Below, one piece after another: positions 10,541 to 39,652 of a stretch of DNA of 64,000 bases. A model generated the notes under the pieces. It worked only from the letters and a program-made list of their open reading frames with translations, was not told the origin of the DNA and made no database searches. This DNA is from Aplidium turbinatum (Eukaryota; Chordata; Ascidiacea; Aplousobranchia; Polyclinidae). Each line of letters begins with the position of its first letter. Position 1 is the stretch's first letter. Location of the stretch: NCBI GenBank assembly GCA_918807975.1, contig OU964925.1, positions 4,316,798 to 4,380,797 of the forward strand, given 5' to 3'. The position numbers and the translations under genes are program-made.

Positions 10541-11968
10541 CAGGGATATCTAGAACAACGGGATTGCTGACTCTGTTTTGAAGTGGACAATAGGAGGGTT
10601 ACTGCTTCATTACCACACAAACTAAAATTTGGATTTCTGAACATACAACCCATTTCTTGTTTTTAAAATGATGCTTGAAGATGAAATAATTTAAAAAAAG
10701 CAAAAAAAAGTTTTGAAAATGTGGCCGTTTTTCCCCAAACCGCCACCAAGTGGTGAAAAATACACAAATTTTAAACACAAATATTTTTAATACCACCTAC
10801 TGGATTTGAATCAAATTTTAACAGAATTATAAGTATAGGCCTTAAGTATAAGAATTTATAAGTACGGTATCAAGACTGAAGCTCTATGGAAGGAAATCAA
10901 GATATTTTGAGAAAATAAAAAGTTATTCGAATTGTTGCATTTTTTCAAAAATTTTTGATCCTCGGACATAAAACAAATGGGTGCCGACAGCATCATGGAC
11001 TAAATTTCCCAAATTCTTTGACCAGAGGCTTTGCATGTTTACTCTGTCTAATAGTGTTAAAAATTTGAAAGCGATTGGCAAATAAATGAAAGAGATATTT
11101 GGGATTAAAGTTTGGTACTTGGTCAAAAATCACATTTTACGAAAAACAACAATAAACATTTTCAACACCTTAAAGCCTCCTTTATCATAAGTAGACCCTT
11201 TTTTGCCTCTGCTTGGGTTTGTAATTTTTTCTTAAGTGCTTTTAATGTTTTTCTCCTGGCCTTGGATGTGTCAAAGCTTCTTTTTCTTGATTTGTCAAGT
11301 CAAAACTTGTCGAGTATTTGGCAGGTTTCTGAATATGCAGGGATTTTGCTACTGTCTTGTTTTCCTAATTTTTTTTTGCCGAAGTAGAAGGAGGGCAAAA
11401 AGGGCTTTGATCTTCTGTTGTTGGATGGCTTTCTGGTGTTACAGGAAAGGTTACACTTGTGTTACAGTAACAGTTCATCAAGTCTACCACCATTGTTAGA
11501 CTTACAACCAACCTTATCCAACTTTCTTTGTTTAGCAATACCACGAAATTGAATTTTCTTACTTCTTTTCATGTTTTTTTTATTTCCTATCTTTGATGAC
11601 TAAAACTTGCTCAAAAGTGATGCAATAATCTATTAAATATGAAAACTAAAGCTGCGTTCACTACTCAATAGTCTTGGATGACTAACAGCAAAAATTTGCT
11701 TTAAAATGATGATCTTAAGTTATAGACAATGCCAGCCATTAGTTGTTGCTATGGGCGTTGCTAGGGAAGATGCCTAGGAGGGCCCACTTTCAAGACCTTA
11801 TTTTAGCTTCACAACAGGGATATCTAGAAAAGGCGACTTCCCAACAGCGTAATTGACACGCGCTTTCGCCTTTTTCATTTTCGGGCGTTAACAGCGCTGA
11901 CCCTTCTCGTGTCCATCGCTCTATCGAAATTTGCAAAGTCAGCAATCCCGTTGTTCTAGATATCCCTG
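10541..11968. mobile_element. hAT-type element (1.4 kb) with 32-bp TIR
   Basis: The ends CAGGGATATCTAGAACAACG and its complement give a TIR of about 32 bp. The duplication AATCATAT at 10533-10540 and 11969-11976 is perfect. It contains no transposase. A further TIR-like word, CAGGGATATCTAGAAAAGG, at 11815 suggests that 11815-11968 is itself a 154-bp short version joined in. Confidence 0.85.
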
Positions 11969-12400
11969 AATCATATATAGCTAAAAATCGATTTCGATCA
12001 GCTAGAAGCTAGATCATCTTCAGTTAAGCTGAAAGCATTAATTGTTATTTGTAAAGAACGAATTAAAACTGCCAAGGCCAACTATCCGAAATTAAAGGTA
12101 GAAAATTTTGCTCACAATGGTTTGATGACTATCTCTGGCTGGAGTATTCAGAAGCTAAGGATGCCGCATTTTGCTTACCCTGTCGAGTTTTCAACAGCTT
12201 GTTATGTTATAGTCCTGATAATATTAGTTTAAGTTTATTCTATTAAACTGCAATACTGCTCCACCAGAGTTAAATGATTTTTTGTTCTTAATATTTCTTC
12301 TTCCTATCCACGAAGATTTCATTCACAATATTAAATGAAGATAAAGTTTAAAACACAAAATGAGCGAACAATTGTATAACGCATTAAGATGCAAAAAATG

Positions 12401-12746
12401 CAGTATGACGAAACAATGCAACTAAAGTCGACATGTTCCTTCGTTTATTAGACGTTAAAATACGTTTCACTTGCAGTAAAATTATTTTCTCACTCTTTAA
12501 TTATTTCTAAGGATATTGCTTTGCTTATTGCCTTTAAATTGTAAGATTTGCGTCCCCGCGAGCAAGATTGTACATTTTTTTTCATCGATTCAACGCCTTA
12601 CAACGTTGAATCGATGTAACAACGGCAGATTTAGCTGGCTGGAGGTTTGTGTTTTAATTGATTATTTTTACTTTCATTGAAGCTTGTTTTTACGTCTAAT
12701 AAACGTAGAAACATGTTGACTTTAACTGTATTGTTCCGTCATACTG
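12401..12746. mobile_element. Foldback/MITE inside hAT relic
   Basis: The inverted arms of about 60 bp include CAGTATGACGAAACAAT at the left and TTGTTCCGTCATACTG at the right. An inner copy of the GTTGAATC palindrome family lies at about 12575-12620. No target duplication was seen. Confidence 0.65.
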
Positions 12747-13128
12747 TTCCGGACGAAAGATATCATAGCCAACCTTATGAAGGCAGTCGAGTAGGTTAAG
12801 TCGAGTAGGTTGAGTCGGTGCGATCTCAAATTGCAACTGCCACTGCTGCAAAACGCTAGTTTATTAGACCCAGATGCAACATTGATAGACTTATATCGCA
12901 TAATTCGTGGCGAGGTCAATTGCTACAGCAATGCTGTGAGTCTAATTAAACTGGCACTTCCTTTGCCCGTTACTTCATGCTCAGCTGAAAGATCGTTTTC
13001 AAAACTGAAAATAGTTAAATCGCGACTTAGAACCACTCATGATTCAAGATCGCTTATCTGATCATAATGTCATCAGAATCAGACATTTGAATGTGTTGAC
13101 AGAAAAATTTGCCTCGGCTAGTGCATTA

Positions 13129-14384
13129 CAGGGTTGCCAGATCCAAAATAGCTTTGCCTGCCAAATGTTTCGTAAAAACCGCCAAAAAACTGCCAAATTT
13201 TTCAGGGTTTCAAAAAAACTGCCAAACTGTTAGTGCAGCTTGTCCTGTTAACCAGCAAGGCCATACACCATAATATATGGTGCTAAATATAGCTCTGATG
13301 GTATATTGTCTTAATTTAACTTGATAGACCACTTAGTATGAATAATGAAACACAAACTGTATGTATCAAGCTAGTAAATTAAAACAAACTTTCAAAGGTT
13401 GTAGGGCGCAGCCAAATAGTTGAAGCTATCAAGTATCAACGAAGCGCATTAGAAGAAGGTGATAGGGAAGGGCTGCTTTTCTAGCAGGTTTTATATGTTT
13501 AACCTGCATGCAATAGCATTCCTCATTATCAGAATCACTGTTGGTGGTATGTTAGTTCAGGTTTGTTTTCCTTGCTTGGCGACACAAACATTCTGTCCCA
13601 CATATCTACGGTAGCCTACTTTTTACAGTAGGCCATCCATTTAATGCATGCTTTATAACCAATCTAGCCAAAGTCTGAAAAACAAGAAAAACTCAGTGTT
13701 AAACTTCAACAGGTGAAAAGAGGACAATGTCAAAAAACACCATTGGTAAATATCACAAAAACTTTTAAGGTTTAAGGATTTTCACAATGTTAATGGCATA
13801 AAGGAAATACACCTACACTACACCTGATAACTTTATATGTCAAGAGGCTACAGTTATTAGCAGAAATGCATGGCATCTGCATTGACGCCGGTATGCCAAA
13901 TACGTTCCGGTTCAAATTTCTACAAGGTCTCTGGCTTACGCTATGCTTTCAACTCAAACGGTGCGACATCGCATTATTAACCATAACCTGTTAACACTTA
14001 CTAGTCCATTGGCAAGAAAATAAATGTCAAAACGCATCCCTCCAGCTGTCCAGGCCAACTCCAACTTTGGACTTGGTTGGTGACTGGCCAGCCGCCAGTG
14101 GCCTCTGGAGCTTCCATTTGAATAAATTAGGAATTCAGAGTTTCCAGACCATAAATTAAACTTTTTTGATGGACTTTCATTGATAAAAGTATTTGAAAAA
14201 CTTTAGTGGTGAGTTGTTCCGGTAATAATTACAAAAAAACGCCAAAAGATGCCAAAAAAAACACTAAAGTACAAACTGCCAAAAAAATGCCAAACTGCCA
14301 AACGTAATTTTCTCCTGCCAAACGCTTTCAAAAAACGCCAAATTTGTGGAACTTGGCAGGAAAAACGCCAATATGGCAACCATG
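13129..14384. mobile_element. hAT MITE with GCCAAA-rich subterminal repeats
   Basis: The ends CAGGGTTGCCAG and GGCAACCATG are inverted. The word AGTGCA is present on both sides as an imperfect target duplication. Both ends are packed with CTGCCAAA/GCCAAA words in the same inward orientation (13145-13232 and 14230-14375), the expected form of transposase-binding sites. The middle is unassigned. Confidence 0.7.
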
Positions 14385-14489
14385 AGTGCAAGGCGAATGA
14401 TGCTATATTAAAGTAACGTTCACGTTCTATTTCTTACATCACTATTGACATTGTTAGTTGTTATACCTTGTTTTTTGTTTGTTTTATTA

Positions 14490-14782
14490 TCTTTATCCTG
14501 CATTGCGGGAAAGCGGACTTGAGCGCTATGCATCGGTGTACGCCTTCCGACGTACACCTGACCCACGCTGCAGCCGACTGCAATGTCTGTTTTCGGTTGT
14601 CTACTTTACTTATGACTTAAATTTGGTACTACCCATTACTCGAAATCGATCACTGGGTAGAGGCAATTATCGTTAAGTTTCTTGCCCAGAGAAACAACAG
14701 CAAGTGCGGGTGGCTGGAGTCGAACATGCAGGCTCTCGACTGCGAGCCCAACGCGCTAACCACTCGGCCACTGCAGCCGAGC
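14490..14782 (-). mobile_element. tRNA-derived SINE, family S2
   Basis: Read on the minus strand the tRNA-like head (about 14709-14779) has A-box GTGGCCGAGTGGTTAGCGCG and B-box GTTCGACTCC. It is followed by a body with the CTTGCTGTTGTTTCTCTGGG core common in animal SINEs. It is not a tRNA gene, because the anticodon arm and acceptor stem do not fold correctly. Confidence 0.7.
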
Positions 14783-14785
14783 AGC

Positions 14786-15463
14786 CTAGTTGTCAGTCAG
14801 CTTGTCATTCTTGAAAAGAAGTTCTTTCCCATCGCCAGATGTGGTATTCAGTTATTGCCACTTTTTACACGCTAACTTTTACCAATATTGTGAGTAAATA
14901 TTACAAAAAATTGAGTAATATTTACTCAAATTTCAGGTAGGCTAAAACATACTACGAGAAAAGTGGAAATATCTGAAAAAACCAGTAGTAGAAAAATTTA
15001 TCTACAGATTTTAACAGTGCAGCGTGTTCTCTTCTGTTATTGTGAATTGATGTGAGAAGAAAGTTGTGTACAAATATTAATCAACAAGTTATGAAGAATG
15101 AAGATGTATTTCGAGTCATGACAGATTATTATCCACTGCGTTAGATTGACGCTTTAGCAGTGTTGAACGGAATGCGATTTTAAAATTATTTCATATTTCT
15201 ACTTTTGATGGTCAAGGTAAATTACGATACTGCCAACTTAGTTTAGTGCAAGTGAGGTTGAAACTAGGTAGGCCATATCCCACACAAGAGAACTCAACTG
15301 TTACAAGCACCTAACGTCAAGCCAAGTTAATTTATTTTGTTTCGACAGATCAGACATGTCAAAAATATGCGACTTTACTTTAGGTATACTCTATATTGCA
15401 GTAGGCTAGATAATAGCAGTAGAAAACAAGATAAATTAAATAATAGGCTATAGGTATCACTGT
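14786..15463. other. Unassigned spacer
   Basis: AT-rich non-coding DNA. I saw no gene or clear repeat. Confidence 0.4.
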
Positions 15464-15471
15464 CTTGCAGT

Positions 15472-15710
15472 CAGGCCCGGATTTAGGGAGGGACAGAGGG
15501 TGCAGGTGCCCGGCCCCCAACTTTTGAAGGACCCCCTACGTGGACAATATGTAATTTTTTCTTTTATTTTTTCTTTCAGCTTTTGAAGTTTCTGCAAAAT
15601 GCTGTGCGGTGCAGTGCTGGATTAATGCTACTGTAGACGTAGTGGTTTTTGGACGGTGTGCACCCATTCAAAAAGTGCCCCGGGCCCTCCATCAGCTAAA
15701 TCCGGCCGTG
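15472..15710. mobile_element. hAT MITE, CAGGNCCGGATT family copy 1
   Basis: The ends CAGGCCCGGATTTAG and CTAAATCCGGCCGTG are inverted. The duplication CTTGCAGT is perfect (15464-15471 and 15711-15718). The interior is rich in GGGCCC and CCCCGGG. Relatives with the same end are at 16340-17670 and 41741-45391. Confidence 0.85.
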
Positions 15711-15718
15711 CTTGCAGT

Positions 15719-16331
15719 AATATTTTGCCCCCTCAATGTTGAAGGTCTGGCGGCCCACTGAGGATTAGGCTACGTTCTTTCGCAGTCTCTGATTGGATGC
15801 ACACTGTGCGCTTTTGTTGTTCTTTTTGATGTACCGGTACGTTTTATTTCGCATTCAAACAAAAATGTATGACTTTCCAGCAAGGAAATAACTTGCTTTT
15901 GAAATAGGAAAAACAAGCTGATGAAAAGGCAAACGTCTTTTCGTTTTCGTTTCAAGGATATGACAATTTCAGCAGAAAGGTATCTTAAAAAAGAACTGAT
16001 AAGTTGAAGACCTTCTTTAGACGGCATATTATGATCGAGAAAACGGCTTGGTATCGGAAAATATTTTACAAGGTAATTTTTTAAAGAATTTCAATGGACA
16101 ATATCAGGCAACGGTGTGGAATATCAAGTAGCAGTATTGCCAAGTAAAAATCTTTATCTCTCGATTTGGTGAAATTTCTAGTTTGTTGAATCAATCAATC
16201 AATGGTTTATTTGTCAGTAACAGGAACATAGTACATGTTTGAAATATGCAAGTAATATACACAATGCAAAAGTTACATAAGTTCCCATACCGACAGGGAG
16301 ACAACGAGACGACCATACGGTCTACTAGTCA
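15719..16331. other. Spacer with a retroposon tail-like segment
   Basis: No gene recognised. At about 16185-16225 the word AATCAATCAATCAATGG followed by TTTATTTGTCAGTAACAGG looks like the simple-repeat 3' tail of a minus-strand LINE or SINE, similar to 21577-21630. Confidence 0.4.
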
Positions 16332-16339
16332 ATTGCCAC

Positions 16340-17670
16340 CAGGGCCGGATTAAGGGTACTGTAGGCCTAAGGCTGTTTACTAGAGAGAAGGGCCTAATTT
16401 TGCAAACCAAGCCACAAAAGTAATAAAAATACATAAGTTACATGAAAAATTGAAATTATTTACTGCAAAATAACATAAATATGACAGAAAAATGGCTCAT
16501 AATTGGTTTTGGAAACAAACACAATTTTTATTGTCAAGGTTGAAGCAGATGGAAAAGATTTTGGAAAGAAACAAATGGATAGTAGGTACCTATGGTAATA
16601 CTTTACCTAATGAGTAATGACACACTAAACCAGGGGTTTTCAACCTTTTTTCCACTGCACCGCGACCTCCTCAGAGCAATCAATGTAGTCTCGCGACCCC
16701 CCATAAAAGTATTCAACAAAAGCATATTTAATACAAAATTTAACCAAATTTGCTTCATGCCGATATCCAGTTATGTTTAGTTTTGCTGTTCCAACGTAAA
16801 CTTCCGAAACAAAAAACGTTTTTTTGCGATGTTATTACGGCTTTTATTACATTTCCTCCGATTGTTATTTCCATTTTCTATCAAGCTTAACCAGATAATA
16901 GAAGAAAAAATAGTGAGAATAAATAATAATCAACGTTTTCGCACTTTCACCGGTTGAATTTATTGCAATCTTTCATGGACTTATTTAAATCAATTTCGGT
17001 GAGATGGTTGGTGCTGCATAGTTTTAACTATTAAGTTTGTCAATGCGTGCACCATTTGCTGAAAGACCTTCCATACAAAATACCCGACTGCCGACACCAA
17101 TTTTTTTCAATGCCATTGAAAACGATACTGAGAAATCTATATTTTGCATAGGATTCTACATAATTTTGCTTTTTGACCATAGCGTTGTTACTGGTTAACG
17201 TTAGTCTGCACAAAACAACGTAAAAGAACTTGGTGAAAAATATCGAATGCTTTCCTATAGTTGAAGTCTTAGCAACGTCTGAAAGCTTAAACGATATAAT
17301 AACTTCAAGTAGAGGAATGGGCGATTGTGAAAAAAACACAGTTTTTCTTTTCTGGCAAAAAAGAATTGAAAACAATACACTGGAATGTCAAGCACCTCGC
17401 CAATCTGCGAAAAACGACTCGCGACTCCCAGGTTAAAAAGGCCTGCTCCAAACTCAATTTCGGTAAAAGTGGCGCCTACGTGGTTTTGGAAATGGGCTCT
17501 TCATATGTATTGACTGAACCAGGGACTGAACCCAGTCATTCGTTTTCAAGCAAAAACTGTACTGCACTGGATCTATCACTACCAGCCTTACAAAAATTGA
17601 GGGTCGAATTTTTTCAGGGCCTAAGGCTATAGCCTTATTAGCCTAATGGTTATTGGTTAATCCGGCCTTG
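16340..17670. mobile_element. hAT MITE, CAGGNCCGGATT family copy 2, with nested insert
   Basis: The ends CAGGGCCGGATTAAGGG and TTAATCCGGCCTTG are inverted. The duplication ATTGCCAC is perfect (16332-16339 and 17671-17678). A second element (16631-17445) lies inside it. No transposase was seen. Confidence 0.85.
16631..17445. mobile_element. hAT-like element nested in MITE
   Basis: The left end CAGGGGTTTTCAACCTTTTT and the right end (complement CAGGCCTTTTTAACCTGGG) are imperfect inverted repeats. The flanks CACTAAAC and CTCCAAAC match at 6/8. The CGCGACCCCC word near the left end and GACTCGCGACTCCC near the right end support the pairing. Non-coding. Confidence 0.6.
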
Positions 17671-17825
17671 ATTGCCACCCTACGTAAATGACAATTTTGC
17701 CATTTAAAATAGCCTACAAAAAAAAAATGTTAAAACGTTCCTGCGTTTCAATATAGGCTACGCACCAAAAAAGCATATTTACGATAACGTAAATACAAAA
17801 TTTCAAGAAGCAAGCATAGATTGCT

Positions 17826-18027
17826 TAATTGGCAGAGTGAAGTTTCCGATTGTTGTGAAGTCTTGTTGCCGTGGAACTATTCCATCCATTAGATGCCGCT
17901 GAATGGAGAGCAGTTTCCTAACATGCGTTGCTCAAGCACACACCCCAACAGTCGAACTAGCCCCGCTTGATCTTGAAGCTTCTTCGTTCCACAAGTCATG
18001 CGCTAACCAACTGAGCTATCGGGGCAG
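17826..18027 (-). mobile_element. tRNA-SINE family S1 copy (3'-truncated)
   Basis: The minus strand starts GCCCCGATAGCTCAGTTGG (A-box) and has TAGTTCGACT (B-box), then the S1 body. It lacks the tail seen in the next copy. Confidence 0.8.
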
Positions 18028-18046
18028 AATGATAAGTTTTCAGCCG

Positions 18047-18367
18047 ACTTGATTGATTGATTGAATCTTTATCCTCGGACTGGGAAAGCTTCTTGCAGAG
18101 CTTAATCCTGGCAGTTTCGCATACATGTAAAGGCTGTGAGCCACTGTCGCAGGCCCGCTGGCCAGGTCACCGAGATTGGCGAGGTGAAGTTTCCGATTGT
18201 TGAAGTCATGTTGCCGGGGAACTATTCCATCCATTAGATGCCGCTGAATGGAGAGCGGTCCTTAACGTGCGTTGCTCAAGCGCACACCCCGAGAGTCGAA
18301 CCAGCGCGGATTGATTTTGAAGCTTCTTCGTTCCAGAAGTCACGCGCTAACCAACTGAGCTAACTTG
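18047..18367 (-). mobile_element. tRNA-SINE family S1, nearly full copy
   Basis: The tRNA-like head (CAGTTGGTTAGCGCGTGAC) is followed by B-box TGGTTCGACT, a conserved body, and a (TCAA)n-type tail (GATTGATTGATTG on the plus strand). About 320 bp. It lies head-to-tail with the preceding S1 copy. Confidence 0.85.
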
Positions 18368-18725
18368 GAAACTCTGACCAGACAATTGGTCCAATACCTG
18401 CATGGACTTGTGCCAAATTCTGTGTTTGATATTCGAAGTTATAGAGCTTTTTTCTGGTACCGGACAACCGGACAACTAAAGAGGTCCACGAGACCCTACC
18501 ATAAAGTAGCCTCATTTAAGACATTTTTTTCTTCTCTTTTTTAGAGAAAAGAATTCAAAATCAGATCAAGACGTTTTTCCTTTTTTTTATTTATTTATTT
18601 TTTTTTATATAAAGTCAGGTAAAAGTTAGCAAAAAAATTACTTCGCAAAAAAAGAAAGCTTAAAACGGCAAAACTGGAAAGTTGAAAAACTTATTGAGAC
18701 AAGAAGTTGCCTTTATGGAATCTGT
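18368..18725. other. Spacer, probable 3' UTR of the minus-strand gene
   Basis: On the minus strand the sequence after the stop at 18726 reaches AATAAATAAATAAA (18589-18602), a strong poly(A) signal cluster. There is no coding frame. Confidence 0.45.
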
Positions 18726-18930
18726 TTAGAGGTCGTGGGAATAACTGTCTGGCAACATCGCATTCTTTTTCTTGTTACTTTTTTTAGCCATTGCTGGAGG
18801 CTGGTCTGGTTGAAAAGAAGATGCTGTTTGATTCTGAATGGTCGCCTGCAGTGCAAAGCTTGCGTTTTTCATAATGATTGGAGATGCAAAAGCGGAACCA
18901 AACGGTGATGGACGTTGAGGGCCGTCTATA
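18726..18930 (-). CDS. Probable terminal exon of an unidentified minus-strand gene
   Basis: On the minus strand an excellent acceptor (TCTCTTTTTTCAG) opens a 67-residue frame in phase 1, beginning IDGPQRPSPFGSAFASP and running through a Lys-rich stretch (AKKSNKKKN) to DSYSHDL and a stop. AATAAA signals follow 125-140 bp downstream. No domain is recognised. The upstream exons would have to lie to the right, overlapping the 5' end or first introns of ERK5, and I could not find them. The composition (Pro/Ser/Gln then Lys) suggests a nuclear protein tail, which is inference only. Confidence 0.45.
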
Positions 18931-19162
18931 CTGAAAAAAGAGATGATTGGGCAATTGTTGTTTAAGATACCCTACTTAGCCAATGTTTTAATTTTGTTTC
19001 CCACCTTACAGCCAAGGCTAACAATAAAATTAGTTTGTTGTTACAACTTCAGGATTTTGAATGTAAGAATGTAATGTGATACAAGTTGGATAACTTATTT
19101 CATGTCATGTTTTAGTATGTTTACTTCTTTCAATCATCATCTCAATAGTCATTGAGTTGATC

Positions 19163-36524
<17,362 letters not shown>

Positions 36525-36527
<3 letters not shown>

Positions 36528-37653
36528 AGTGGTTCAAAAAAATACAATTTTCTCAGAATCTTCCTCCACAAGGCTTAAAATGTGCCATTTCCCCATAGAA
36601 GTGCCCTTGCAAAAAATTAGACTGATTGGAAGTCGTTTAAAGGTCAATCAGATTTTCACTTTTTTACCACATTCTGCCTATGTCAAACCCTATCGTACAC
36701 AGGCCGATATTGTGTACGAGAATTACAGAGGGGGAAATGCCCGCTATCATCTTGAAAACCACAGCAGAGAATGAGCTAGACTTCTAAATGATGCAGAATT
36801 AAACTTAGTGTGTATGTAAACAGATTTATTAACTTAACACCCAACAAAGCAAAAATCTTATTTCCATACTAAACTATCGGCAATTCGGCATCTACCATTA
36901 TTATTGAAAAACACTCGAAACCGGCATTAGTCTCATCAGTCATCACTTCAATCATTTTCATGAGACTCAGAAACAGTACCAGTACCTACTTGCAGTTAGT
37001 AAGCATCTACAGGAAAAGGTTTCCGGTGCCAACCAAAGCAACCCTTAATCTCAACAAAGCCTGAAATGAGACTGTGACGAAAACAGTGGCCGAATGTCAT
37101 ATCTGATTTAACACCACAGTCCTTGATGCTAACATTGTATTTTAATTCATTTATCGTGATATGGATGTCTCTTTGTGATAAAAGGAAAATTGTATTATGT
37201 TTAAACTTATTTAACCTATCAAAATAATTGAAGTGATGACTGATGAGACTACTGCTGGTTTCGAGTGTTTTTCAATAAAAATGGTAGATGCCGAATTGCC
37301 GATAGTTTAGTATGAAAATAAGATTTTTGCTTTGTTGGGTGTTAAGTTAATAAATCTGTTTACATACACACGAAGTTTAATTATGCATCATATAGAAGTC
37401 TAGCTCATTCTCTGCTGTGGTTTTCAAAACAATAGGGGGCATTCCCTCTCTGTAAGTCTTGCACACAATATCGGCCTGTGTGCGATAGGGTTTGGCATAG
37501 GCAGAATGTGGTAAAAAAGTGAAAATCTGATTGACCTCTAAACGACTTCCAATCAGTCTAATTTTTTGCAAGGGCACTTCTATGGGAAAATGGCACATTT
37601 TAAGCCTTGTGGAGGAAGATTCCGAGAAAATTGTGTTTTTTTGAACCACTCTA
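36525..37653. mobile_element. MITE with 430-bp TIRs; provides the MAPK7 stop codon
   Basis: A 1129-bp foldback. The arms (about 36525-36956 and 37223-37653) are roughly 93% identical inverted copies starting TAGAGTGGTTCAAAAAAA. The duplication GTGTGGAT is perfect (36517-36524, 37654-37661). TAGAG ends with an 8-bp TSD suggest hAT. The interior is non-coding. AATAAA words in the right arm (37274, 37348) could serve as poly(A) signals for ERK5. The high arm identity suggests a young insertion. Confidence 0.9.
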
Positions 37654-38045
37654 GTGTGGATGGTCCTTAACCATATTGGCTCCTCAATTATGGATGGTCT
37701 TTACTCTTTAACCTGATTGGTTTCCTGATGTGGATGGTCTTTAAGCTGATTGGTTTCCTGATGTGGATGGTCTTTAACCTGATTGGTCTCCCGAAGCGTG
37801 TGGATGGTCTTTAGCTTGATTGGTTTCCCAACGAATGTGGTTGGTCTTTATCCTGATTGGTTGCCCGAAAAGTGTGGTTGGTCTTTAACTTGATTGGTTT
37901 CCCGAAAAGTGTGGTTGGTCTTTAACCTGATTGGTTTCCCGAAAAGTGTGGTTGGTCTTTAACCTGATTGGTTCTCCGATGAGTGTGGATGGCCTTTAAC
38001 CTGACTGGTTCCCCAATGAGTATGTGTTATTGGTTGTTAACCTGA
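37654..38045 (+). repeat. 33-41 bp minisatellite derived from MAPK7 3' coding end
   Basis: About ten units here plus a first unit split by the MITE (36502-36524 with 37662-37679). The unit core is TTGGTTTCCCGATGAGTGTG followed by GATGGTCTTTAACCTGA. The last codons of ERK5 (Leu-Gly-Ser-Pro-Met-Ser-Val-Asp) are encoded by the first unit, and the unit near 37970 is almost identical to it. Confidence 0.9.
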
Positions 38046-39344
38046 GCGGCATATGCGACTAAAGTTCGGTTTGAAACGTTACCGTTCCCTTTGCAACAAA
38101 CGGTTTTATTGAAAGTGCAGTTTAGTTTGGTTGATGGACACTAAACAAATCAGCAATTGCTTTTGCTTAAACTGAATTCAACTTAGTTTTAACGTTAACC
38201 TTTGACACAGGCTTGTATAATGTCCGCACGTGAAATTGTGCTAGGCTTCCCTCGGAATATTAGTTTGTCTCTTCAATCAAATCACGGCACTGAGATCATG
38301 CTTGACTTTGTCGTGAGCCTTGAGCAAGACGGATGGCTAGATGACTTGTTGAAAGAGACAACTCTTTTGTCACAGCGATAAAAATAAGTCTATTTGTAAA
38401 TCAAATTCTAAAGCTTTGCACAACAAGCTCATATCATAGCAACATACAGTTTATAAAAAAGAAAAACGCTAAGTACTCTTAGCCTACTGTTGTACAGTTC
38501 AATGTGATTGGCCAGGAGCAGCGAAATACCATTTTGTAATATCAGCTGCTCTCAACTTGTCATACTATTTAAGTACAGGATTACAATTCTATTTTAAAAA
38601 AGCGTTTATAACTAGATTGCATATTTTAAAATATATCGTACAAAATTAGTCTTACAGATGTGTATAATTAATTAATTATTCTTAATATTGTATCTTAATA
38701 CAAAAGTTATAAAACTTTCTACTTTGTGTTGGCTGGGAAGCATCGGTGTTGAATCGTCGCTGGATGGCGGTCAAGCTTCACTTGCGTCACCCTATGTCAT
38801 TTGTGGGGCACTTCGTATGAAAAAAGTGACATACACAATCTAATTGAAATTTGATTGTTTGGATATTCAAGCAATTGAAGTCTTTATTGCGTCCACTTTA
38901 ACGTAAATTTTACAATGATAAGACTGATTTTTTATTCAGCCATAAAACCAATGATATGTTGCTTAACCGCCGCACAAACTTTGTATTTGTCAGTTCAATT
39001 TAATGTCATTCATTTCACAGCTTCATGCAGTATTTGATTACCAACTTTTTTAAAGTGCTGTTTTGTACATTCCCTGGTTGGTGTTTTGAAACTTAACTGC
39101 TTTTTGTGTTTCCGGAGTTTCCACTTGTGCTTATTGCGTTACTGTGTTATTATTTTGATTTGTGCCGTTAGTGGTTATATATAAATATATATGCACTCGT
39201 TTTATCTCGAGTTAAATGATCTTTCGCACGCCAGTTTATCCTTGGCAATAAAACCTGATAGAGAACGTCGCCTTCTAGTTTGTGGCCAAGCTTTGGCCAG
39301 CAATAGTGCAAGTAAAGTGTTTGTTCAGGATGGCACCTAAAATA
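38046..39344. other. Intergenic, unassigned
   Basis: AT-rich DNA after the minisatellite. I see no gene, a short (TA)n run near 39180, and an AATAAA at 39249. Confidence 0.4.
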
Positions 39345-39652
39345 GATTGGGTTTGAATCTATATCCTCGGACTGACAAAGCCTTGATAGGTCCCTGGTAG
39401 TTTCGCGTACTTGTAGACAATGTAGAGGCTCTTGAGGCAGGGCACCGGTTACTGAGATTGACAGAGTGAAGTTTCCGATTGTTGAAGTGTTGTTGCCAGG
39501 GAATTATTCCATCCATTAGGTGCCGCTGAATGGAGAGCAGTCCTTAGAATGCGTTGCTCAAGCGCACACCCCGAGAGTCGAACCAGCGCTGCTTGATCTT
39601 GAAGCTTCTTCGTTCACGAAGTCACGCGCCAACCAACTGTGCTGTCGGAACA
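39345..39652 (-). mobile_element. tRNA-SINE family S1, nearly full copy
   Basis: The minus-strand head (CAGTTGGTTGGCGCGTGAC) with B-box TGGTTCGACTC and the S1 body (GAAACTTCACTCTGTCAATC) to a tail near 39345. Followed on the plus side by a degenerate palindromic P-family fragment at 39668-39740. Confidence 0.85.

Larger units (their letters stand above)
11977..14412 (+). pseudogene. hAT transposase gene (ZMYM/TTF type), broken by MITEs
   Basis: The N-terminal TTF-type zinc finger at about 12100-12200 reads WFDDYLWLEYSEAKDAAFCL then PCRVF. The C-terminal dimerisation domain at 12810-13120 reads LPVTSCSAERSFSKLKIVKS then RLRTT. The catalytic middle is lost. The relic is interrupted by a foldback (12401-12746) and by a MITE (13129-14384), and it is bordered on the left by the 10541-11968 element. 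Joining across the last MITE restores a typical hAT ending (FASASA, RRMMLY, stop). This is a plain DNA transposon relic, not a host gene. Confidence 0.8.

Noticed and set aside
14709-14779. tRNA gene
   Set aside because: A- and B-boxes are present, but the arms do not fold, and the sequence continues into a SINE body. The same holds for the S1 heads.
37377-37649. 90-codon minus-strand frame and its mirror near 36517
   Set aside because: Both are chance frames within the palindromic MITE arms.
37654-38045. CRISPR-like array
   Set aside because: The units are contiguous and variable with no unique spacers. It is a eukaryotic minisatellite.
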